NCBI GenBank assembly: GCA_964036045.1
Contig: OZ038380.1
Location: forward strand, 185,086,108 to 185,150,107
Length of the DNA stretch: 64,000 bases
Direction of reading: 5' to 3'
Origin: Eutreptiella sp. 'Long Island Sound 2002'
Lineage: Eukaryota; Euglenozoa; Euglenophyceae; Eutreptiales; Eutreptiaceae
Below the pieces are notes generated by a model, which was not told the origin of the DNA, did not search any database, and saw only the letters and a list, made by a program, of their open reading frames with translations. Both the position numbers and the translations under genes were made by a program. Of this stretch, positions 9,756 through 18,955 are shown piece after piece. Positions within the stretch are counted from its first letter, which is position 1, and the number at the start of each line of letters is the position of its first letter.

Positions 9756-10660
9756 CTGAGGCACGGGATATCGGGCATGGGGGGACAGGACGGGTCATGC
9801 GGGCCCACTTTCTTGGCCTCCCCCTGCCCTTGCTGCGGTTGTGCTGCAGCAGGGGTGCTCCCACGCACCTTCTCCCGACCCCCCCCCCCGGCTTGGCATG
9901 GCTCCACAGTACCCCCCTCCCTCTTGCGCGCACACAGGGCAGGTTCAGTCAAAGTGCGGAAACACTGGGTCGCAGTGTTTGGACAAGCACATGTTTGCGC
10001 GCAACACACACCATGGAATACATGTTGAATACACAACCCAAACCTACCCCTCAAAACACAATACAAAGCATTATCCTCATTTGCACAATTCAGCTACCAC
10101 TCAGTTGCTTGAAATCTGATTGACAGGCAGGGAATAAAGCCTTGCGCCTCATCTTGAAGTGCTGAACATGCTTGCCTTGTGGGGCTGGCTTAGGGGCTGC
10201 CTTAGGCAGTACAAAGAGAACTGTTGATGACTACAAAAGGGTGCCCAACAGGCCAGCATACACACCACAACACAAGAGCACATGCAATTGCAGCTACACC
10301 CACACTTTTGACACCCAACCTGACCATTCCTAATCCTTATAATTGGAACTGCAAAACCATGGTTCAAAAAAACACGGGGTCGCGGGCAAGCCTTTTTTGT
10401 GATACGGGGGGAGGGGGGGGGGATGAAATCTTGGAGGAGGCAGGCACTTTTTCAGGGCAGGCACTGCTTTTGTCCTACCTCTACCCTAGGGGGGGGGGGG
10501 GGTCCAGTCAAGGAGGCAGGCACCCACTCACCGCCTTGTCCATAGTACCTACCCACCTCTGGTACATCCAGCTCAGGGGAGGAATAGATATTTCACTTTG
10601 AATATATTCCCTCACAAAATCTCAGCCTGGCCCAACCTGCTGCGGCTGGCGCCTCAATTA
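9756..10660. other. intron sequence, no supported gene
   Basis: Start of the 3.4-kb intron between exons 1 and 2. It holds a C run near 9,888, an AT-richer stretch around 10,040-10,110 and CA-rich text at 10,255-10,300. No repeats shared with the rest of the window and no exon-like sequence were seen. Confidence 0.45.
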
Positions 10661-10664
10661 CCCC

Positions 10665-10738
10665 AGCGTCCAGAATTCGAACCCAGGACCTCTACACCAC
10701 AGGTGTAATATAGTACCGCTAGGGTACTGACCGGATCT
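10665..10738 (-). repeat. tRNA-like segment (tRNA-Thr(UGU)-like or SINE head)
   Basis: On the minus strand a D-arm-like sequence (CAGTACCCTAGCGGTACTA) precedes a possible anticodon stem-loop (stem TTACA/TGTAG, loop CCTGTGG, anticodon TGT). A B box with T-loop (GGGTTCGAATTC) follows. Several T-stem pairs are G-T, and there is no oligo-T terminator immediately downstream. A decayed tRNA or SINE is more likely than an active tRNA gene. Confidence 0.4.
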
Positions 10739-11435
10739 GCAAATACAGGGACAGAATGAAAATTTTCTTTACAAATATTTTCCCCAAAAAATGCCAACGC
10801 ACTCTTGGCCTACCCCCCCCCCCCGGTGGGGGGGGAGGGTGATTCCGCTGAGGGCACCCAGAATTTCCAAAAAGGCAGGCAGGCAACCCCCCCCCCCTCC
10901 TGAGGGAGGGTATCCAAGCCACTAAAAAAAAGGCTTGGTCGCGGGGACAAGCCTGCGTTTGTGCAGGAGGGGAGGGGTACATCAGTATGAAGCAGCATGC
11001 TGCCTTGCACATTAAACAGGAAGCCACTCATATCACATGCGGACCCGGGGGCCACACTGCCATTCCCCAATGCGCTCAAGCTTGACCATCATGTGCTTTG
11101 GCTGTCTCCCGAGGGGGCGATGATGCTTAGCCTGTGACACTGGGGCGTTCAGTAGCCCCCAAAGGGGATCGATGGTCGGTATCGGTCGACTGAATGTCCC
11201 CGCCATAGACACTATTGGCCATCAGTCCAGTAGTTCTTGCACATTGCACAAGTGTCCCCTTCTTGGTTGGGGTGCTCCACTATCTTATGTAAATCAAGTA
11301 AATTAAGTGCTGGCCGTATGTACAGTGCGCAGCTCCCAAATGGGGGGGGGGGATCCTTACGAAGGTTCTCTTCCAAAGCGTGCCTAGGCCTCCTTTTGAA
11401 AGAACCCCCCGGACCATGGAACAGGGGTTGGAACA

Positions 11436-11889
11436 TACAGGGGGGGGGGGGGGATTCTGTACGGGGATTTTTCCGCAGGGGAAAATTCCGCATGGGGAAA
11501 ATTCCGCACCTGTCCCAAAAAGTCAAGGGGAAAATTCCGCACCTCCCAAATCTTCAGTGCATTGGAAGCAAAAGGGATCCTGGGATTGCGATCCCCAAAA
11601 GATCCTGGGAGAAGGCAATGACCATTGTGCCTGAGATCACCTCTGTAGATGGCGTGGCCCGCCATTCACAAATTATTGGACTTCCTGCCCCCCCTCCCCT
11701 GTTGGTTGACAACAACTGCAGAAGAGCGGGAACAAAACAAATGGGAGCGCGCGGCGAAGCACAAGGCATACGGTGGTACGGTGGCTTACATGGACAAAAT
11801 TCCGCACGGGGAAAATTCCGCACCAAGTTGAAATACGGAATTTTCCCCGCGGAAAAATCCCCCCGCGGAATCCCCCCCCCCCCCCGTGT
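11436..11889. mobile_element. inverted-repeat element with GGGGAAAATTCCGCA sub-repeats
   Basis: The left end has a G run followed by GGATTTTTCCGC and copies of GGGGAAAATTCCGCA (11,455-11,545). The right end (about 11,798-11,889) carries the inverse, AATTTTCCCCGCGGAAAAATCC and a C run. The 454-bp unit has no transposase and looks like a non-autonomous DNA transposon. Sequence just to its right (11,890-12,010) reads on the minus strand as a protein-like frame (RIGTSVLAIIVRMAVKQ), so it may have landed in an old exon. Confidence 0.65.
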
Positions 11890-12184
11890 AGCGTCCACGG
11901 CACCAAATTTCACAACCAGTTGGGCCTTCAGCTGCTTCACTGCCATGCGTACAATGATGGCCAACACGGAGGTGCCAATGCGCCTGCTGCGAGCGTCCGG
12001 CAGGTCTGAGTTTGAATGGAAGGGGCTGGGTCCTACTGAGCCGGTCCTGTGCAGGATGGGGGGGGGGGGGGGGAGAAATGATCTGGATGTCCATTGTCAT
12101 GGGGTTGAAAGGGCCGCCCACTGACGGCAGTAGGCTGGTCAACCGGTGGTGGCTGGCAGCCAACAGTTGGTGGTTAACCCAAGG

Positions 12185-12256
12185 GGGGCAGACTGTTCGA
12201 ATCTCAACACCCAACCGGGTGTGAAAACTTTTGGGGGTCTGGAAGGGGGGGGTGGG
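12185..12256 (+). repeat. dispersed repeat family D, copy 2, left part
   Basis: CTGTTCGAATCTCAACACCC followed by AAAACTTTTGGGGGTCTGG matches the first block of the copy at 6,145. The rest of the element resumes at 12,565. The 300 bases between are family E, which therefore interrupts this copy. Confidence 0.65.
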
Positions 12257-12560
12257 TTGGCACAAGGCCTCGGTATCGGGTTGTTTGCCTTTGGCGGCGC
12301 CTATTGGCCTCTCGCCACTGCTCATTCTGACCCTCTGTGGGTCCGAACGTGTTTTGGTTGTGTCAACGGAGCCCCTGGATGACTTGTCCTGTGTCCTGTT
12401 TGACTACTCCAGGGTCGGCTGTCCCGGAGACGGGCTGTTGCCTGTGCCGTTGACCAGGTGCATCCAGATGCACACTCCGAGTCCATGCTGGGTTTGCCGG
12501 CTCCAGCACCGACTTGTGCGCGCTGGGGTGTGCATCTGCAGGATCATTTTCCTGACAGGG
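12257..12560 (+). mobile_element. dispersed repeat family E, copy 1
   Basis: An element of about 300 bp begins right after a G run with TTGGCACAAGGCCTC and ends CCTGACAGGG. Two other copies (31,032-31,320 and 32,544-32,840) start and stop at the same places and also follow a G run. Inside is conserved GCACACTCCGAGTCCATGC text. It has no coding capacity. The sharp shared ends, and the fact that it splits a family D repeat, indicate a mobile unit. Confidence 0.75.
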
Positions 12561-12564
12561 GGAA

Positions 12565-12960
12565 GGGGGGGGGGGGTAGGTGGGTCGGGCCGGTCAGCCG
12601 CTGGGGTCCCCGGGGGGGGGGGGGGGGGTTCGTGGGAACCCCAACATACGTACCTCAAAATGATCCCCATGACGTGCTGATCATTTTGAATATGCACAGC
12701 TGGGGCAATTGTTTCAGACAAAATTTGCCCATCAGCTCAGGCTCCCGTCAGCCAAGGTCCAACGTGGAGGTCAGGTCAGGGTTAATTTTTTTTCCTGTTT
12801 TTCACCCATTGTTGGAGTCTCCACAAAATTCCACAAAAATGCACGAAAAATTTCAGCGCCTTCGGTGCCAGCACTTTTACCCAAAATCTCACATTGGAGA
12901 AAGACGAGTTCGAAAACTTTGGGGGGTCTGGGGGGTGTCAAGATTCGAACCAGCCGCCCC
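12565..12960 (+). repeat. dispersed repeat family D, copy 2, right part
   Basis: It matches 6,210-6,660: GTGGGTCGGGCCGGTC, a G run, CCAACATACGTACCTC and a perfect 10-bp hairpin (CAAAATGATC, 12,656-12,665; GATCATTTTG, 12,679-12,688). CCCATCAGCTCAGGCTCCC, an AGCGCCTTCGGTGCCAGC palindrome and GATTCGAACCAGCCGCCCC follow. Confidence 0.7.
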
Positions 12961-13176
12961 TCCTTGGGGTGACGGATAAAATGGACAGTAGTTGTCAGCG
13001 GTTGGTGGTTAACTGGCAACAGTTGGCCTTTAACCGCCGGAACTTAGCCAGTCACCACCGCTCCAGGGCGCCCGGGGCGTTACATGACAAAAGAAAGAAC
13101 AAAAGAACTGTGGCATCCTTAAGGGGCATCCTGGTCCTCTGCACGCTGACTGAGGGGGTGACGGGGGCTGCAGCAC

Positions 13177-13368
13177 CTGAGTGCGGGCGTTGAGGGAGGC
13201 TCCGGCGGAGACCAGGGCTTTGACAGTTGGCAGATCCCCAGCGATGCAGGCGTAGTGCAGCGGGGTGTGCCCGTTGCGGTCCTCGTCCTCTAGGCCGTAG
13301 CCGCGGCTCAGCAGGTCCAGGACCTTCTTGGTCAGGCCTGCCCGGGCGGCATCATGAATCGGGGACAT
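13177..13368 (-). CDS. ankyrin-repeat gene, exon 1 (start)
   Basis: The exon opens with ATG at plus 13,366-13,368 and encodes 64 residues starting MSPIHDAARAGLTKKVLDLL, the usual first-repeat form. A second repeat follows (HTPLHYACIAGDLPTVKAL, then GASLNARTQ). The donor is CAG|GTGCTG in phase 0. Joining the five exons gives about 395 codons with roughly eleven ankyrin repeats, no signal peptide and no membrane segment, so a soluble scaffold protein is likely. A GTG codon directly upstream keeps the frame open, but ATG is the natural start. No TATA box is obvious. Confidence 0.87.
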
Positions 13369-13845
13369 CACAGGGCCACAGTGGCGACCTCAACGGGGCT
13401 CAACGCCCGCCAGAGGACAGCGCTCCAGCGACCAGGTGCTGTGTTCAGCTTGCCATGTCTTGGTCCCAGTTGCATGCCCCCCTGGACAGGGGTACGTTCT
13501 GGGCCCACCTGCAGAATATGACCAGGTCACGTGGATGCGCTTATTGAACCCCCCAATGCACATTTGCTGTGCATCCCAATCCCGTTACATATTTGTTGCT
13601 CCCAACAACGCTCACCACAATAAAACAAGAAGGGAAGGACTCATCCAGGGTCTCCCAGGGAAATGACTGTTCAGCAGAGCACACATAGGCCAAATAGTGG
13701 ATAGTGGGGTGTTGCCTACGGGAAAAAAAATTACTCAGTTTTACTTCATTTATTTCATTCATATTTTTCAAAGAAAAAAATTGCAAAGCAAAAATTCGCT
13801 CACTTTTACTTCATTTCATTCATTTGTTGTGGGTTGTGGGTTTGC
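13369..13845. other. upstream region of the ankyrin gene
   Basis: It is free of G runs. An AT-rich patch at 13,720-13,830 contains two copies of TTTTACTTCATTT about 65 bases apart. The 5' untranslated region and promoter of the ankyrin gene should lie here, but no specific element can be named. Confidence 0.4.
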
Positions 13846-15480
13846 ATCCCGGAGCCACGCGCATAGCTCAACACCACGTGTGCCATGTGTGCGCTCTCCT
13901 GAAAGAGCCGCTCCACGAGTAGCAGGAGCTACTGCAGATGGCGTGTGCACTCACACACACGGAGATCCGCATGGGACTGCACGGGGGTCCCCTACACCGA
14001 GGGCAGGTGCACCTCGACCCGGAGCTGGAGGTATGTCCATTGCGAGTCCAAGACATCCTGCACCACGGCATGCATCAGGAGTGCGTGGTCTCCCGGGGAG
14101 GAAGGGGGGGCCGAGGAATCTCCCCAAGGTGGGTGTGCATCAAGGTCGTACCCCTCTCCGGAGTGCTCATAGTCAAGATCCATGGCATCTCCGTTGTCGG
14201 ACCAAGCACCCACATGAGCGGTGGGAGACAGGTGGAGGTGCCCTACCAACCGGTGGGATGTGCATCGCCGCGCGCATCCAGTGAACCGCGGGACGTATCA
14301 GCATGACGTACACAACCGGTGTAGAGGGTGGCATGGCAACGGGAACAGTAGGGTGTCATCATAGCATAGGGGGCAGCACTCAAGGTCTTGTGGAGTTTGA
14401 TTGGGGTGGTGCTCCTCCTAGTCCCCAGCACAGGAGGGTGCCTCCCCTCATTCTCCCGTAGTACCGACAACAAGTTGGGGCGATGGGGGCCGCTGTGAGT
14501 CCAAAACCGCAGCAGTGAGTGAGAACTCCTCCGGGCAATATGGGAGTTGGGTAGGTAGCCACCCCTAGTTTGAGTCGCCTACACTGGTGGGACGAGGTGA
14601 CAATGCCGCCTGCTCCATGGTGAAGAGCAATTGCCATCCGTCTGTGAGTCGGGCCACGGGGTCCCAGGGGAACCTCTGGTTGGGATCCTCAGTATTTGGG
14701 CGGAGATCGGAGGCCCGTTTCTCCGCGGCACGGCCCGGTTGCGGATGGACATCACCGCATTGGAGAACCGACACCCACCCCCTCCGATCGGTCGCGCGTT
14801 GTCGATCCAGCGGGCGGCTGTCTTGAGGCGGCAGTGAGTGAGCGGTCAGTTGCCGTTTAAGATGGGGAGAGCCCTGCGGCGGTGGTGCTTGCCATGTGTA
14901 GTCCAAGCACGGAGGCAGTACTTGATGCCAGGCTGGATGATAATGCCGCTTCCTGTGCCGATACGAAAGGGTTGATGTCATCAGCATTGCTCCATTTCGA
15001 TCGGACAGATGGCCATCCCCTCTTCGCTGGTGGTGGCGGCCGTAGTGCTGCTCGCTCCTTATGTGAGCGGTGCGTGGCGGTGTTTGTGGGCTCAGCTTGG
15101 CAACTCGTGTTGACACGTTGACGCGTTAACACGCCTCCTTTGGCGGCTTCGTGGGCTCGCCGTAGCCACCCTTGGCCACCCTTGCCTGCGGAGTATGGCG
15201 CTTGGCGGTCAGCTCGCTTGATTACTCGTCTTGATCGGGGCGGGGGTTGGTTGTCAACTTTATTCGGCCCACCTATGCTCGGCCGACTCTCCTTGTTGCT
15301 CCCGCACAAGCCACGCCCAGCATGTTGACCGGCCGCCTGTAGTAGGAGTCCACGGGGTGTGTGGACCCCTGCGGCAAGCTTGCAGCCGCTTCCATCATCC
15401 GGCAGAGGTTGGCCATCTCCCTATTGATCAAGCGTCGGATGTCAGCTTGACCCTAATGCCACAAAGGTGAGGGTCGACGG
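13846..15480. other. homopolymer-free block with gene-like but unassigned frames
   Basis: Unlike its surroundings, this 1.6-kb block has no long G/C runs. Minus-strand frames at 13,992-14,249 (acidic, with GDAMDLDYEHSGEGYDLD) and 14,565-15,309 look less random than most. However, they shift frame several times, and the plus strand is also open. No domain is recognised, and a decayed gene or retroelement is possible. Confidence 0.35.
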
Positions 15481-15535
15481 ATGAGTGGTGGGTGGATGGT
15501 AAGGTCCCCGAGCCGGTTGCCCGCTGTGGCGCGGG

Positions 15536-15995
15536 GGGGGGGGGGGGTTGCAAAGTGGTGGTCCTGATCTTGGTCGTGGTCTTGTTGCACTTTGAGTGCC
15601 TTAGGTCATTGGGGTGGTCGATGTTTGGAGAGGGGATGTTGGACTTGGGGTTGCGGAGTTTGGTGCTGAAATTGTGGGTTGGAGAATGGGTGGTGTTGGT
15701 AGGGGCGGTGGTGGGGCTAGTACTGGTGGTGGTGTGTGTGATAGTGTTGGTGAGAGTGATGTGAAGTCTGGTAGGGGTCGTGTGGGTATATGTTGGGATG
15801 GTGGTTGGGACGCTTTGGGCTTGAACGGGTGTAGCATGGGTTGGTGTGGACGAATTGATAAGGTTGGTGCGTTTGTTGGGAGTGGTGGGGCGCGTAGTAT
15901 TGCTGGGATTGGTGTGGAGATTGGTGTTGGGGTTGGGTGGCGGGCACGAGGTTTGCGGGTGCGTGGTTTGGTACTGGTGGTAGTGATACTATAGT
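15536..15995 (+). repeat. G/T strand-skewed tract
   Basis: After a G run, about 440 bases are built mostly from G and T on the plus strand (GGTGTTGG, GTGGTGG, GGGTTGG words), with few C and moderate A. No unit repeats exactly. Frames on both strands stay open only because of the skew. Confidence 0.6.
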
Positions 15996-16317
15996 TTAAT
16001 GGTATATGCACCTGTGCCTCACCTCCCTAGCAGGCACTCAACATCTTGGACAAAGGCATTCAGGGTTCTAACGACAAGAGGAGTCACACACATGTATTAA
16101 ACTGTTGTTTACTGCGTAAACAAGGGTTCTACTTTGCTGGCCATGTTTTCGGGGTGGCTATGGAGGCTTAGGGGGAAGAAAATTGGGTTGTCTGTGTGCG
16201 GGCGGGGGGGGGGGGGGCGCTTCGAGCCCATTATCCAACCCGCCCACCCACCCACCATGGGCTTCCAAGTCCGCCCCCTTAGTATGCTTGGGGGGGGCGG
16301 CGGGGGGGGGGGGGGGT

Positions 16318-16480
16318 CTAAGAGGGCACTGTAGGGGGTGGGGGTGGGTTGGTGGGTACCCCAACATACAAACCTCAAAATGATCCCCATCACCCACTGA
16401 TCATTTTGCACATACACCAGAGGGGTAAATTTTTTTCAAAAAAAATTCTACTGCCTTCAGCAAGGCACCTCGAAGAGAGG
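16318..16480 (+). repeat. dispersed repeat family D, copy 3 (partial)
   Basis: It contains CCCCAACATACAAACCTC, the perfect hairpin CAAAATGATC (16,376-16,385) / GATCATTTTG (16,399-16,408) and a T/A-rich tail. It runs into the assembly gap. Confidence 0.7.
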
Positions 16481-16490
16481 CCCCCTGAAT

Positions 16491-16690
16491 NNNNNNNNNN
16501 NNNNNNNNNNNNNNNNNNNNNNNNNNNNNNNNNNNNNNNNNNNNNNNNNNNNNNNNNNNNNNNNNNNNNNNNNNNNNNNNNNNNNNNNNNNNNNNNNNNN
16601 NNNNNNNNNNNNNNNNNNNNNNNNNNNNNNNNNNNNNNNNNNNNNNNNNNNNNNNNNNNNNNNNNNNNNNNNNNNNNNNNNNNNNNNNNN
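16491..16690. other. assembly gap of 200 N
   Basis: Exactly 200 unresolved bases. The roughly 108 bases ending about 10 bases before the gap (16,374-16,481) are repeated directly after it (16,691-16,798) with only a one-base difference in an A run. Confidence 0.95.
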
Positions 16691-16798
16691 CTCAAAATGA
16701 TCCCCATCACCCACTGATCATTTTGCACATACACCAGAGGGGTAAATTTTTTTCAAAAAAAAATTCTACTGCCTTCAGCAAGGCACCTCGAAGAGAGG
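16691..16798 (+). repeat. family D, copy 4 (probable false duplicate of copy 3)
   Basis: It is essentially identical to 16,374-16,481, including the CAAAATGATC/GATCATTTTG hairpin (16,693-16,702 and 16,716-16,725). Being next to the gap, it is best read as an unmerged contig overlap. Confidence 0.7.
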
Positions 16799-16800
16799 CT

Positions 16801-16906
16801 GAAAGTCAGCCAATCAGCCAATCAGTCAGTCAGGCAGGCAGGCAAGCCAGTCAATGAGGCAGTCAGTCGGGCAGGCAGGCAGGCAGGCAGGCAGGCAGAA
16901 ACACAC
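16801..16906 (+). repeat. tetranucleotide-type tandem repeat (CAGT/CAGG)
   Basis: Runs of CAGTCAGT and CAGGCAGGCAGG occur with short interruptions (AATCAGCC). Confidence 0.85.
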
Positions 16907-17043
16907 AGGTTGGCTTTTTTTTCAGTTGCGGACTGCAATTACAAACATTGGGGAACCCTCATGTGTAGGAACACTCAGGCGTCGAGAGGTCGAACACTCG
17001 GCCGATAAATCATCTGGCGCCGGTTGGAATCCCAGCCGGCGGG

Positions 17044-17116
17044 ATCGGCGATCGCCGGCTCAGCCGATCGGCCCCTCAGCCCTTTTTTATACTCGACCCT
17101 GGTTCAAATCCTTCTG
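17044..17116 (+). repeat. tRNA-like segment
   Basis: CGGCTCAGCCGATCGG (A-box-like) is followed about 40 bases later by GGTTCAAATCC (a good B box, about 17,101-17,111) and TTCTGACCA. A TTTTTT run lies between the boxes and would stop Pol III early, so this is a tRNA-derived relic rather than a gene. Confidence 0.35.
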
Positions 17117-18360
17117 ACCACAAACTTTTGACCCCAACCGCCAACCCCCAACCCCCCATCCTAGGGCTCGAGCCCCCCCCCCCCCCCCCCCCCCCCGGGC
17201 AGAGCAAATTTCTGGTCGCCCAGGGTATAGCCAACAGTGAAGAGTGGCGCAGAGTTGGGCAACATCTGATGTGACTCGGTGATCGCCACCAGCATCTCCA
17301 ACTGCCCACTTCAGACGTGGCGTCGTAATGTGTGGCTCAGTGGGACAGAATTGATCTGTAGTGGGGTTCTGATGGTGATAGTCATCAAGCTCTGGTTGGG
17401 AGCTTCAGTTGGAGGAGCGAGTTTGAAGTTTTTCCTCGTGGAACTACTTTGAATTGAAGTGACTGAGCATTTTATAGCCATGCTGGCAGCAAATGTATTA
17501 TCGGCCGTCTAAAGCCGCCCCAGCGTCCCCTCGTTCAACGTGAGCAAGAACACTGCCAAAACACAGCACGCAGCAAAACTGGGGCAGTGCACTGGCTCCT
17601 GCAATAGCAGGTCCCAATCCCATAAGAGTTATGGATCTTGTTGGCAATTGATACGCATGTACGGCTTCTTCCATTTTTTGTGCCTAAAGCACTCACGTGC
17701 ATGGGGTCAGAGACGTGCCTTGTTGAATCAAAAACCATAACGCAGCAGAGTTAGCACGGGGACCCCCGCTTTTGCGTGCATCTCAGCGCACTGCCTGCAT
17801 ATTCAACAGCGTCGTCCTCGCTGTTCTGCCACCAAAACAAAGACTGGGGGGCCGGTATCGTGCCCGAGTCGGACGAAAACATTAATCCACCAGCAATAGC
17901 TTTTAGTCACTACCACATTCAACACACCGCCGACGACCATCACTTGAACACCCCCCCCGTCGGTGGGGGTTGACCTGGCTGGCGGTTGGTTGACCAGTCG
18001 CTGGCCCGCACACCGCTCAGCCCATCTACCTCCCTTCCGCCCCCAACTGGCGGAACTGAACCTTTGCACTACGCAGCGACAACTTCGCAGAGATCCATAT
18101 CAATCAAACAGGGGGACACCCTGGGCGGGCATCCCCCTATCATTCTGTGGTTGACCAGAGAAAGCAGGGATGGTCAGGCACACGTAACGAGGTCCCGGTG
18201 ATTTGTGGATGAAGAAATGGGCATTTCTCAGCCTTGAGCCCACATGGCGACAAGCACCCGACAAAGAGGGAGGTGCCATAAGGGCTGGATGAGTATGCTG
18301 GTGAGGGGCATAGGGGGGGGTAGGCGTCCACGCGGACTGCAGCGCAGAAGAATGAAGGAT
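17117..18360. other. intergenic, no supported gene
   Basis: It holds the longest homopolymer in the window (25 C, about 17,173-17,197). The rest is of ordinary composition. Small open frames overlap on both strands, and no domain or shared repeat was seen. Confidence 0.45.
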
Positions 18361-18490
18361 GGCTGTACCATAGTACCGAAACAGCCATACAGCGATGTCA
18401 ATAGCTGTACCATAATAATGACACAGCCATACCGATAGCCGTATTACAGTAATGAAGCAGCCATATCGATGGCTGTATCATAGTGGTCAT
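18361..18490 (+). repeat. tandem repeat, unit about 34-42 bp
   Basis: About three and a half imperfect copies of a unit containing GCTGTACCATA, then AATGACACAGCCATA and CCGAT. Each unit is partly self-complementary (GGCTGT..ACAGCC). Confidence 0.75.
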
Positions 18491-18649
18491 GCAGACAACA
18501 ACAGAGCGGGCCAAAGCCCAATCAAATCGGTGTAATCTATCTATAAATAGGTCTTGGTGGGGCCAGAGATCCGGAGAGACCAGAACGGAGTCGCCAGTTG
18601 CGACGAGGGGGGCAGTGCGTGTACGGGGCGTAGGTATGAAACTTACTGC

Positions 18650-18910
18650 TGTGTGCACTGAGTGTAGTGTATGTAGTGTTGTGTAATGCAATGCAGTGCC
18701 ATGTGGTGTACTCTAGTGCCGTGCAGTGTTGTGCAGTCGTGTGCCGTGATGCAGTTGTGGTGTCCCGTAATGTAGCGTCGCGTTGTGGAACGCAGTATCC
18801 AACACAACATCGTGCTTCATTGCAACACAGTGCAGTGTCAGGCAGTGTAGCGTAGTGTTGTGTCGTGTAGTGTAGCAAATCAGGATGTAGTGCAGCGTGG
18901 TGTAATGGAA
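18650..18910 (+). repeat. degenerate GTGTAGT-type minisatellite
   Basis: Dozens of variants of GTGTAGT, GCAGTGT and GTGTTGTG fill about 260 bases with no strict period. It lies just beyond the presumed 3' end of the LINE. Confidence 0.7.
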
Positions 18911-18955
18911 TACAATTTTGAATTGCAACGTGTGTCCGAGCACTGCACGCACATG

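Noticed and set aside
11237-12124. 295-codon plus-strand ORF
   Set aside because: It runs straight through the inverted-repeat element and its G/C runs and is therefore a composite of repeat sequence.
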